Source: JARRJS01 sp037388885
Lineage (GTDB): Bacteria; Gemmatimonadota; Gemmatimonadetes; Longimicrobiales; RSA9
DNA: 14,775 nucleotides
Assembly (NCBI GenBank): GCA_037388885.1
Contig: JARRJS010000116.1
Span: 1-14,775 of the forward strand
Reading direction: 5' to 3'
Shown: in pieces, positions 7,347 through 14,775 of the stretch
Numbering within the stretch: position 1 is the stretch's first letter
Layout: every line of letters begins with the position of its first letter
Translations under genes and position numbers: made by a program
Notes under the pieces: generated by a model
Database searches by the model: none
What the model was told of the DNA's origin: nothing
The model's input: only the letters and a program-made list of their open reading frames with translations

Positions 7347-7376
7347 AACATTCGACGGCGGGGACGCAGTTGTCAA
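7347..7376 (-). promoter_or_regulatory. Candidate sigma70-type promoter for the small membrane protein / DsbB-like operon
   Basis: On the - strand a perfect TTGACA (7371-7376) is followed after 18 bp by AATGTT (7347-7352), a weak -10 with three matches to TATAAT. It sits in the 133-bp gap just after the MFS stop codon and about 93 bp upstream of the ATG of the 55-residue gene, so the position fits. It is based on consensus matching only. Confidence 0.35.
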
Positions 7377-7387
7377 ACGCGGAGGCG

Positions 7388-8629
7388 TCAACCCCGCGCC
7401 TGCAACCGCCGGCTCGCCACCATGCCGAAGCCGGCGGCGGCCAGAGCGCCGAGGGCCGCAATGAAGACGGCGGCCCGGGACCCGAGCGCATCCGAGATGG
7501 CCCCGATGATCGGGCCACTGATGGGCTGGGTGCCGATCATGAGGATCGCCTGGAAGGCCAGGACTCGTCCGATCATCTGCTGGTCGGCGCGGATCTGGAC
7601 GATGGCGGAGGTCGCGGTCATGTAGGCCACGCTGGCGGCCCCGACCACCACCGCCATGACGATGGCCAGCGCGACGTTGGGGACGGCCGACAGGGCAAGA
7701 ATGGTCACGCCGAGAGCCACGGCTCCCGCGACGACGGTCTGAATGGTGATGGTGGTGCGCCGGGCGACGAAAAAGGCGCCGACGAGCGCCCCGACGCTGA
7801 ACGCGGAGTAAACGACAGTGAACTCGACGTCGCTGCCGTGGAGCCCATGCTCCACGAACAGCGGGAACAGGACGGCGAAGTTGCGGGTGACCAGGCCGAT
7901 GATGAGGAGCATGCCGAACGGGACCCACAGCTCGGGCACGCGAGTGACGTAACGGATGCCCGCGCGGATCTGGCCGGGGCCACGGGGCGCCGCCGTGACG
8001 GTGCGCAGCTCGTTCGTCCGCATCATGGCGAGGGCGATGAGGACCGTGGTATAGGACACGGCGTCGATGGTGAAGCACCAGCCGTAGCCGACGGTCACGA
8101 TGAGCAGCCCGGCCAACGCCGGCCCGGCGATGCGGGACAGGTTGACCATGGCGCTGTAAAGGGTGACGGCGTTGGGCACGTCCCGGAGCGGTACCATCTC
8201 GTTGACGAACGTGCGCCGAACCGGGTTGTCGAAGGCCAGCATGACGCCGCCGGCGACAGCGGTGCCGTAGAACGCGAGGAGGGGCACGTCGTGCATGAAC
8301 GCCAGCGCCCCCAGCGCGAACGACTGGAGCATCTCCAGCGTCTGCGTGGTGAAGAGCAGCTTGCGCTTGTCCGTCCGGTCGACGATCACGCCGGCCCAGG
8401 CGGAAAACAGCAGGATGGGACCGTACTGGCACGCCGACAGGATGCCCACCGCCACGCCGCTCCCGGTGCGGTGCAGCACCAGGAGCGTCAGGGCGATCCG
8501 GGTCAGCCAGTTGCCGGTGTTGGAGACGGTCTGGCCGGCGAAGAACAGCCGGAAGTTCCGCGACCCCAGCGACGCCAGCGTGCGCCGGACGAAGCCGGGC
8601 GCCGGGGTCGGAAACTCCGAGTCGTCCAC
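7388..8629 (-). CDS. MFS transporter (MFS_3 / EntS-like exporter family)
   Basis: This 413-residue, very hydrophobic protein has a pattern consistent with 12 membrane helices. The N-terminal block SRNFRLFFAGQTVSNTGNWL and motif A variant GVIVDRTDKRK (about 80-90), followed by FDNPVRRTFVNEMV, are typical of the MFS_3 group. That group includes enterobactin exporter EntS and many drug or siderophore exporters. The substrate cannot be predicted from the sequence. The start is a GTG at 8629 with GGAAG about 11 nt upstream; no ATG occurs before the first helix. It lies 43 bp downstream of the S9 peptidase gene on the same strand, so read-through transcription is possible. The gap of 133 bp to the next gene contains a candidate new promoter. 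Confidence 0.88.
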   Translation of the reverse strand: MDDSEFPTPAPGFVRRTLASLGSRNFRLFFAGQTVSNTGNWLTRIALTLLVLHRTGSGVAVGILSACQYGPILLFSAWAGVIVDRTDKRKLLFTTQTLEMLQSFALGALAFMHDVPLLAFYGTAVAGGVMLAFDNPVRRTFVNEMVPLRDVPNAVTLYSAMVNLSRIAGPALAGLLIVTVGYGWCFTIDAVSYTTVLIALAMMRTNELRTVTAAPRGPGQIRAGIRYVTRVPELWVPFGMLLIIGLVTRNFAVLFPLFVEHGLHGSDVEFTVVYSAFSVGALVGAFFVARRTTITIQTVVAGAVALGVTILALSAVPNVALAIVMAVVVGAASVAYMTATSAIVQIRADQQMIGRVLAFQAILMIGTQPISGPIIGAISDALGSRAAVFIAALGALAAAGFGMVASRRLQARG

Positions 8630-8672
8630 GAGAGAGTGACTTCCGCTTACCGCCTGTCCCGCCCTTCCGGGG

Positions 8673-11580
8673 CTACGGCTTGTCCGGCCCCGGGTTCAGC
8701 TCCGTTGCCCGCTTCAGGAACGGCACCCCTTCGGTCATCCACTCGGGTGCCGGCGCGCCCTTCAGGTAGTGGTCGAAGAACTGGAAGAACCGGGTGGTGA
8801 AGTCGATCCGGTTGCCCAGCTTGCTCAGATGGTGGCCCTCGTCCCGGTACGCCAGCAGGAACGCCGTCTTCCCGTTGAAGCGGAGCGCGTTGTAGAACTT
8901 CAGGCTCTCGTTGAACGACACCGTCGGGTCGGCTGTGCCGTGCATGATCAGGATCGGCTGCGACACCTCGGGCACGTGGTTCAGCGCCGACTCGTCGTGG
9001 TAGACGTCCGGCTTCTGCCATGGTGAGAAGCCCCAACGGCCCTGGCCGTAGATGTAGTACTGGTTGCCGTTGGCGCCGGACCCGCCGTTCACCTGGTACG
9101 ACCAGCCCCATTCCTGGCTGAAGTCGGTGTACAGGTCGGTCACGCCCGCACCCTCGCCCACCGCGGCGAACAGCTTGGAGCGCGTGCCGATATACGCCGC
9201 GCCCTCGCCGCCGTAGCTGTGGCCGTGCAGGCCGATGTGCGCCGAATCGGCGTAGCCCAGCTCGATGACCTTGCGCGTGGCGGCCTCGACGCAGTTCAGC
9301 TGGTCGTCGTGGGACGAGCCGGTGTTGTAGTAGATGTCCGGCAGCATGACGATGTAGCCGCGGCTCACCGCCTCGATGGTGGGACGGCCCATGCTGACGA
9401 ACAGCTCCGGCATGGGATAGTGGTTCAGCAGCTGGGAGTTCTTCTCGTAGAACGTGACCAGCATGGGCCTCTTTTCGCCCTGCTTGTAGTCGTCGGGCAG
9501 CCAGAGCAGGCCCTGCAGCTTGTGGCCGTAGCGGTCGGTGAAGCTGAACAGCTTGCTGTGCCCCCACCGGTACTCCGCCTGCTGCGGGTTGGAGTCGGTG
9601 ATCTTCTTCGCCTTGGCGAAATCGGCGCCCGACACACGCAGGTCCGGCGACTCGGTGAACGTCTGGCGCGCGAACAGGTACCGGTCCGCGTGCGCGGCCT
9701 TTTCGGGGATGTCGTACTGGGCGTCGTCGTACACTACTTCGCTCAGCTTGCCCTTCGCGAGCCGGTAGAAGCCGGCCTTCTTCGTCAGGTCGCCGAACGC
9801 CCGCAGCGTGACGGGTTTGGACAGGTCCCACTCCTGGCCGGTTCGCACGCTGCGGCTGGCCATGGAGTCGATGGGCTCAATGCGCACGGGACGGAGGATG
9901 ATCTGGTTCTTCGCGCCGTAGCCGCCGGTGATGTTCTCCGCCTGGCCGCCGTTCAGGGGCAACGTCCACAGGTCGTAGCGGTCGTCGATACAAGGTGTCG
10001 ACGAAGCTGGGCGCGCCGGCGCCGAGGGTGGTGGACTTGCCGGCGTCCAGGTCGTACGCGTGGAACTGGTCGTCCTTCCAGTACAGGAACGTGCGGCTGT
10101 CGGGCGCGATGCCCATGGCGCCGCGGGTGAGCTGGTCCTTGAACATCAACGTGCGCTGGCCCGTCGTCGTGTTTACGCGATAGAAGTCTGCGGCCGACGG
10201 TTTCCAGTCGGAGATGTAGGCCCGGGCATCCTGCCCCACGGCCCAGCGGCCGTCGGTGGAAATCTGGATGTCGCGCAACGTGGAGTCGCTGAGGGCGACG
10301 TAGGCCTTCCGCCCGACATCGAACGCCTCGCGGTACGAGAAGTTGCGGTCGCGGCTGGCGCGGCCCATCTGCACCGACTGGATGTAGCGGTCATCCGTGC
10401 GCCACACGTCCAGGTTCGCCGTGGAGTCGCTGCTCTCGACTTTCGCGGTGTCCGCGGCCGGCTCCTGCGGCATGGCGCCCAGGAACACCAGCTTGCCGTC
10501 CTGACTCCAGGTGAGCGGCGTGCGGTCGCTGATGACCCAGCCGTCGGGGAAGCCCGACGCCGTCGTGTCCAGCGTGGCCGGCGCGAGCTTCGGGTCCACG
10601 AGCGCCGCGCGCACGTCCGGCACGACGAGGAGCACGTTGTCGCGCTGGAGCTTCTTCGGTACGTCCTGGCCCTTGAGCACGGCCAGGCCGTTGCCGGCAT
10701 CGTTCCAGGCCATCTGGCCATAGATGCGCGCGTCGTTGTCCAGCGCCTGCGTGATGCCCTTGGCCAGGTCGACCACGAACAGGCCGTTGGCATCCTTGAC
10801 CTTGGCGTTGACCGTGTAGGCCAGCATGTCGCCGGCGCGATTGAACGCCGCATCGCCCACGCTGCCCAGCAGCTGGCTGCGCCCCGTCGTCAGGTCGACG
10901 AGGATGGCGTCGGCGCCTTCGCTGGACGGCTCGCCGCCGCCGCGGCCGAACCCGCCGAAGAAGCCGCCGAACCGACCGAACCGACGACTGCGCGGCGCCG
11001 GCCGGTCGCGCAGCAGCACGAATTTCGAGTCCCGGGAGAAGACGGCCGACTGCATGTCGTGCCAGACCCGGGTGTCGCCGGTGGCCAGGGTGCGGAGCTC
11101 CATGCGGTGGTGCACCGTCGGCCCGCGACCGTTGCCGCGTCCACCGGCGGAAGGCGCGCCGGGTGCGCCCGGCCCTTCACCACCCCGCCCGCGCCCGCCA
11201 CGCTCCGCTGTCGAGTCCACCTCGAACGCGATCCAGCGCCCGTCGGGCGAGAACACGGGGCTCGACGCGTCGGCGATGGCCGTGTCCTTGTTCGTCGCGA
11301 GGTTCAGGATGTGGAGCTCGGGCTTCTCCTCGTCCCGGGCCACGTTGGTGTGCCGATAGACCCAGGCGACCCAGTGCGCATCGCTGGAGATGGCCTCATC
11401 GCCGATGACGCGCCAGCGCGAGTAGTCGGGGACCGTGAGGACCTTCTTGGCGTCCTGGCCGGAACGGACCGCGGCGGCCCGAACGGCATCCTGTGCACGG
11501 GCGGCGTGCGGTGTGCCCGCCAGCGTCATCAGGGCTCCGACAAAAAGGACGGGTAACGAAGAATGGCGTATTCTGAACAC
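8673..11580 (-). pseudogene. Secreted S9 family (prolyl oligopeptidase-type) peptidase with an internal frameshift
   Basis: Two overlapping frames together make one S9 peptidase of about 968 residues. The first half runs from GTG 11580 to about 9988 and the second from about 9986 to the stop at 8673. Joining them gives FVDTLY followed by DDRYDLWTLPLNGG, so one extra base near 9987-9990 explains the break. I chose GTG 11580 because GGAGAG lies 6 nt upstream. It yields a Sec signal peptide ending HAARA at residue 29; a TTG 33 nt upstream is less likely. Residues 35-700 contain beta-propeller repeats (SSPVFSPDGRWIAFEVDS). Two low-complexity inserts sit at about 126-153 (Gly/Arg) and 199-217 (Phe/Gly). 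The alpha/beta hydrolase domain has Ser788 in GHSYGG, Asp884 in HGTADPTV and His916 in DEGHHLS, with normal spacing. Apart from the shift the gene looks intact, so either a sequencing error or a very recent inactivation is possible. Confidence 0.85.
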
Positions 11581-11631
11581 GGGGGGCTCTCCAGGTCTCG
11601 TGTGGTCCGGCAAGATACGGCTTTCGAGCGG

Positions 11632-11777
11632 AAAGCGGAAACCGGAAAACGGGATCGAAGCGGCGTTCGTCGGCCCGGTCGCCTGCCGGTCCGCGCACGT
11701 TACCGGATCATGCGCGGACCGGAGAGACGGCGCGGGAGACGGACGCCGATCCGATCCCGTTTTTCGCTGTCCGTTCC
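11632..11777. repeat. Palindromic element, copy 2 (MITE/REP-like)
   Basis: This block aligns along nearly its whole 146 bp with the element at 2061-2207. Outer arms include 11646-11656 pairing with 11753-11763 (AAAACGGGATC with GATCCCGTTTT). The inner stem 11686-11697 with 11711-11722 is a perfect 12-bp palindrome with a 13-nt loop. Relative to copy 1, a G-to-A change in the left arm is matched by a C-to-T change in the right arm, and the CCGCG/CGCGG segment has become GGCG/CGCC. Pairing is thus kept while sequence changes. It lies between the start of the S9 gene and the end of the second small lipoprotein gene, 7 bp from that stop codon. Confidence 0.78.
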
Positions 11778-11784
11778 CCGTTCC

Positions 11785-12162
11785 TCAGTAGATCCCGGTG
11801 TCGAACGTGAGGGTGACCGACACGGAGTCGCGGGCGGGAACCTTCAGGTCCTTCGTCTGCTGGCCGAAAACCGGCGCATCGGGGTCGGGGACGACCACGT
11901 AGTCGCCGGGCATCAACCGGATCGTGAACCGGCCATCGGTGCCGGACTCGAAATGGAGCACGCTGTCGCCGGCCTGCGTGATGGTGAAGCCCGCGCTGAA
12001 CGGCTCCACGCACGGGTTGTCGACCGAGCACACGAGCTGCGTCGGGCCGCGCTGGACGAGACCGTTGACGCGTACGAGGTCCTTGTTGCCGACGCCATCG
12101 GCGCAGGCTACGAGTGCAAAGGCGAGGATTGCGGCGCTGGTGATCCGGGTTCTCTTGCTCAT
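11785..12162 (-). CDS. Small lipoprotein with carboxypeptidase-regulatory-like fold (paralog B)
   Basis: This is a 125-residue lipoprotein with N-terminus MSKRTRITSAAILAFALVAC, giving a lipobox LVAC with Cys20. The mature part has the cysteine pair VCSVDNPC and the beta-sandwich pattern SGTDGRFTIRLMPGDY. It ends LTFDTGIY, closely matching the paralog at 2211-2600 (about 60 of 96 aligned residues identical by hand count). The ATG at 12162 has a weak GAGAG about 8 nt upstream. A TATCTT box lies about 53 nt upstream of the start. It is separated from the upstream beta-mannosidase gene by 122 bp, so it is probably transcribed on its own. The function is unknown. Confidence 0.82.
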   Translation of the reverse strand: MSKRTRITSAAILAFALVACADGVGNKDLVRVNGLVQRGPTQLVCSVDNPCVEPFSAGFTITQAGDSVLHFESGTDGRFTIRLMPGDYVVVPDPDAPVFGQQTKDLKVPARDSVSVTLTFDTGIY

Positions 12163-12284
12163 GCGGCTATCTCTCGAGAAGCAACCGGCCGGAGGGATGA
12201 TCCGCCCCGTTCAGGAAGATAACGTTTCGAGGCGATGTGTTGAGACGACCCGGCTCAGCACCGTTCTGCCCGTGATGCAGTTGT

Positions 12285-14774
12285 TCACTGCGGACTCCGC
12301 CCCCTCAGCGTCTCGACGCCGAGGCGCGGAACCGTCGTCAGGGGAGCGGCCGGCGTGAACCGCACCACTCGGCTCTCCCCCGGCAGCAGGTCGAAGAAGT
12401 CGTCCGACATCCGGCCCTCCACGCCCTCGAACCACAGGTGCACGTCGCGGGCGAGGTTTTTTGCCGCGACGGTGATGACAAGGTCGTCGCCGTCGCGCTG
12501 GACCTGCGTGGTAATCTGCGGGTCCGGCAGGCGCTGGTGCTTCGGACGGGCGAAGTACAACAGGTCACGCGTGGTATCGGCGGGCGTGGTGAGCTCGGCA
12601 ACCAGCACGACGTCGGAGGAATCGGCCTCCGCGGCGGCGTCTCGTCCGCCGGCGCCCGCGGTGCCACCGGTCGCATGCCGCCCCAGCGCCTCCGCCAGCG
12701 GCACGCTCAGCGCCACGATGCTGGTATCCGCCGGCAGCGTGACGGGCGACGTCGTCGTGTACAGCTCCCGGCCGTCGAACGTCAACGTGCGCACCGTGAG
12801 CGTGCCCTGCACCGGAGTCAGGCGGTCCGAGACGACGTAAACGCGCACCGAGTCGTGCTCCAACGCGGGCGACACCAGCAGCGGCGCGAACGCGCGGCGC
12901 ACGTAGTACTGGAGCGCCTTCCAGCGGCCGTAGTAGTCGCGGCCGGACCAGGACACGACGGGCCATGTGTCATCGAGTTGCCAGTACAGTGTGCCCATGG
13001 TGCGGGGCATGGCGCGGCGCTGGGCCTCGAAGGCGATCTTCAGGCCCTCGGCCTGGAGCACCTGGCTCAGGTAGACGAAGCGGTCGAAGCTCTGCGGCGG
13101 GTCGAACCAGCGGGCCATGTAGGCGCGGATGGTGGAGTCGCCCATGGCGTTTTTCTGGTGCGCCGCCATGACCGTCGAGCCGACCTCCCGGTCTCCGGGC
13201 CCGGTGAACGACGCGATGGTGGCCAGCGGCGGGTAGGCCTGGAAGCCGAACTCGGACATGAAGCGCGGCAGCAGGGTGCGCAGCGTGTCGAACGGCTGCC
13301 CGCCCCACCACACGCCCCAGTAGTGAGAGTCGTCGGTATCCATGGACGCGGCGTGGCCCCAGCCGATGGTGGGCGACGACTCGTGGTAGAACACGCCCGG
13401 GTCCAGGGAGTCCACGACGGCCGGCAGCAGCTCATCAAACAGCTTGACGTAGCCGGCCCAGACGGCGGCGGAGTCGGCGGGCGAGTAGCCCATGGCTCGC
13501 TGCCAGCCCCAGTTCTCCCAGCCCTCGCGGATCTCGTTGTTGCCGCACCAGAGCGCCAGGCTGGGATGGTTGCGCAGCCGCTTCACCTGCTGCTCCGCCT
13601 CCACCCGCACGTTGGCCAGGAACGACGGCGTGACGGGGTACATGCCGTTGGCGAACATGAAATCCTGCCAGACCAGGATACCGTTCTCGTCCGCCAGGTC
13701 GTAGAACAGGTCCCGCTCGTAGATGCCGCCGCCCCAGACGCGCAGCATGTTCATGTGGGAGCCCACGACGTCGCGGAACAGCGCGGCGTAGCGGGCGCTG
13801 TCCACGCGGGGCGTGAAATGGTCCTGCGGGATGTAGTTGGCGCCCTTCATGAAGACCGGCACGCCATTCACTTTCACGTAGAAGCTGCGGCCGATGCTGT
13901 CCGGCCGGTTCACCACTTCGAGGGTGCGCAGCCCGATGCGGCGGCCCAGGGTGTCTCGCGCCATGCCCGCCCGCACGTCCGCGATGACCGTGTAGAGCGG
14001 GTGCGGCCCCAGTCCGTTGGGCCACCAGCGTCGCGGGTCCGGAATGCTGAAATCGATGGCGACGTGGTTCTCGCCGGGCACGAGGTGCACGCTGCGCTCC
14101 ACCTTCGGGAAGGCGTGATGTGTGCCGCGCACGACGAGCGTGCCGTCCATCGTCGTGTCCGCCTGCACGGTGACGTGGGCGGTGAGCGTCGCCAGCGTAT
14201 CGTCTAGCGTGCGCTGCTGGACGAACAGGTCCCGCAGCACGACGCCGGTCCACGCACGCACGAATGCGGGCCGCCAGACGCCGGCGGTGACGAAGCGCGG
14301 GCCCCAGTCCCAGCCGTAGTGGTACGCCGCCTTGCGGGTGAACACGCGGGTGCCGTGCGGGTCGTTGCCGGCGGGCAACCGGTACGGGAACGCCGCCGCC
14401 GTGCTGTCTTCCCGCGGGATGGGCGAGTGGAACACGATGTCGAGCCGGTTGCGCCCCTGCTGCACCAGCTTCGTGACGTCCACCGTCCAGGTGCGGAACA
14501 TGTTGTCGGCGCGAAGGACCGGCTGGCCATTCAGGCGCACGTCCGCGTAGGTGTCCAGGCCGTCGAATTGCAGCTCGAAGTGGCGGTGTCGGAAGACGAA
14601 CGACGGGATGCCGAACGTGGTGGCGTATTCCCAGTCCCGCCGGCCGATCCACTGGAGATCCGACTCGTTGGTCCCGTCGAACGGGTCCGGGATCACCGAG
14701 TCCGCCAGCAGGTCGGTGTGCACGGTGCCGGGGACGCGGGCTGCGCGCCAGGTGGGGTCGGGTGCGGGTCCGGC
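12285..14774 (-). CDS. GH2 family beta-mannosidase, 5' truncated
   Basis: 829 residues are visible, and the frame is still open at the right edge (TWRAARVPGTVHTDLL, a typical GH2 mannosidase N-terminus), so the start and any signal peptide lie outside. Order of domains: sugar-binding beta-sandwich (IPDPFDGTNESDLQWIGRRD), immunoglobulin-like domain, TIM barrel, then C-terminal Ig-like domains ending SDDFFDLLPGES. The acid/base Glu is in WCGNNE (codon 13533-13535) and the nucleophile Glu in FMSEFGFQ (codon 13251-13253). Both catalytic residues are therefore present. The barrel also has RVWGGGIYERDLFYDLADE, conserved in the family. Beta-mannosidases remove terminal beta-linked mannose from manno-oligosaccharides or glycoprotein glycans. 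No mannan-related gene is visible nearby, so the physiological substrate is open. Confidence 0.9.
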   Translation of the reverse strand, partial: AGPAPDPTWRAARVPGTVHTDLLADSVIPDPFDGTNESDLQWIGRRDWEYATTFGIPSFVFRHRHFELQFDGLDTYADVRLNGQPVLRADNMFRTWTVDVTKLVQQGRNRLDIVFHSPIPREDSTAAAFPYRLPAGNDPHGTRVFTRKAAYHYGWDWGPRFVTAGVWRPAFVRAWTGVVLRDLFVQQRTLDDTLATLTAHVTVQADTTMDGTLVVRGTHHAFPKVERSVHLVPGENHVAIDFSIPDPRRWWPNGLGPHPLYTVIADVRAGMARDTLGRRIGLRTLEVVNRPDSIGRSFYVKVNGVPVFMKGANYIPQDHFTPRVDSARYAALFRDVVGSHMNMLRVWGGGIYERDLFYDLADENGILVWQDFMFANGMYPVTPSFLANVRVEAEQQVKRLRNHPSLALWCGNNEIREGWENWGWQRAMGYSPADSAAVWAGYVKLFDELLPAVVDSLDPGVFYHESSPTIGWGHAASMDTDDSHYWGVWWGGQPFDTLRTLLPRFMSEFGFQAYPPLATIASFTGPGDREVGSTVMAAHQKNAMGDSTIRAYMARWFDPPQSFDRFVYLSQVLQAEGLKIAFEAQRRAMPRTMGTLYWQLDDTWPVVSWSGRDYYGRWKALQYYVRRAFAPLLVSPALEHDSVRVYVVSDRLTPVQGTLTVRTLTFDGRELYTTTSPVTLPADTSIVALSVPLAEALGRHATGGTAGAGGRDAAAEADSSDVVLVAELTTPADTTRDLLYFARPKHQRLPDPQITTQVQRDGDDLVITVAAKNLARDVHLWFEGVEGRMSDDFFDLLPGESRVVRFTPAAPLTTVPRLGVETLRGRSPQ

Positions 14775-14775
14775 G

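Noticed and set aside
6740..8800. A very long open frame on the + strand (about 686 codons) opposite the MFS and DsbB-like genes
   Set aside because: Its product is a low-complexity mix of His, Asp, Gly, Gln and Arg with no fold or motif. It is the mirror of two well-supported - strand genes in GC-rich DNA, where antisense frames stay open by chance.
9980..9995. Programmed ribosomal frameshifting in the S9 peptidase
   Set aside because: No known +1 or -1 slippery heptamer, stop codon at the shift point or clear stimulatory structure was seen. A simple single-base indel explains the data better.
12438..14207. A long + strand frame opposite the beta-mannosidase gene
   Set aside because: The product is Arg/Gly/Val/His-rich and motif-free, and the opposite strand encodes a beta-mannosidase with both catalytic residues.

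Overview
This is a GC-rich chromosomal stretch with dense coding on both strands. It looks like a free-living Gram-negative (diderm) bacterium. The gene set is an Asp-box (sortilin-like) secreted protein, an N-acyl-D-amino-acid deacylase-like lipoprotein, a secreted S9 peptidase and a GH2 beta-mannosidase. That mix, with several lipoprotein or Sec signals, fits Gemmatimonadota or a similar soil/sediment lineage. The phylum is an inference from gene content and has not been tested. No rRNA, tRNA, CRISPR array, phage gene or intact transposase is visible.

Layout from left to right: (1) the 3' part of a + strand Asp-box protein gene (to 2044). (2) A 147-bp palindromic element (2061-2207) directly abutting the end of a - strand gene for a small lipoprotein (2211-2600). 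(3) A + strand D-aminoacylase-like amidohydrolase lipoprotein (2746-4458). (4) A 410-bp gene-free stretch (4459-4868) filled with tandem and inverted repeats, probably a decayed small mobile element. (5) A + strand isoprenylcysteine methyltransferase-family membrane protein (4869-5576), convergent with (6) a - strand pair: a 55-residue membrane protein (7087-7254) overlapping by GTGA with a DsbB-like membrane domain fused to a beta-propeller (5618-7090). (7) A - strand MFS exporter (7388-8629). (8) A - strand S9 peptidase split by a single-base frameshift near 9987 (8673-11580). (9) A second copy of the palindromic element (11632-11777) plus a paralogous small lipoprotein (11785-12162), in the same orientation as the first copy. 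(10) The 5'-truncated GH2 beta-mannosidase gene (from 12285 to beyond the right edge).

Most products are predicted to be exported or membrane-bound, and several are hydrolases acting on peptides, acylated amino acids or mannosides. This suggests extracellular or periplasmic scavenging with associated transport and envelope functions. The genes are mostly separate transcription units; the clearest co-transcribed pair is the 55-residue protein with the DsbB-propeller fusion.

The most unusual items are: the duplicated lipoprotein-plus-palindrome module, whose two copies show compensatory base changes in the stem; the DsbB-like/propeller fusion, which has only one cysteine pair and a translationally coupled mini-protein; the amidohydrolase lacking the usual HxH and Cys metal ligands; and the repeat island at 4494-4810. 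I do not see a convincing new defence or mobile system.
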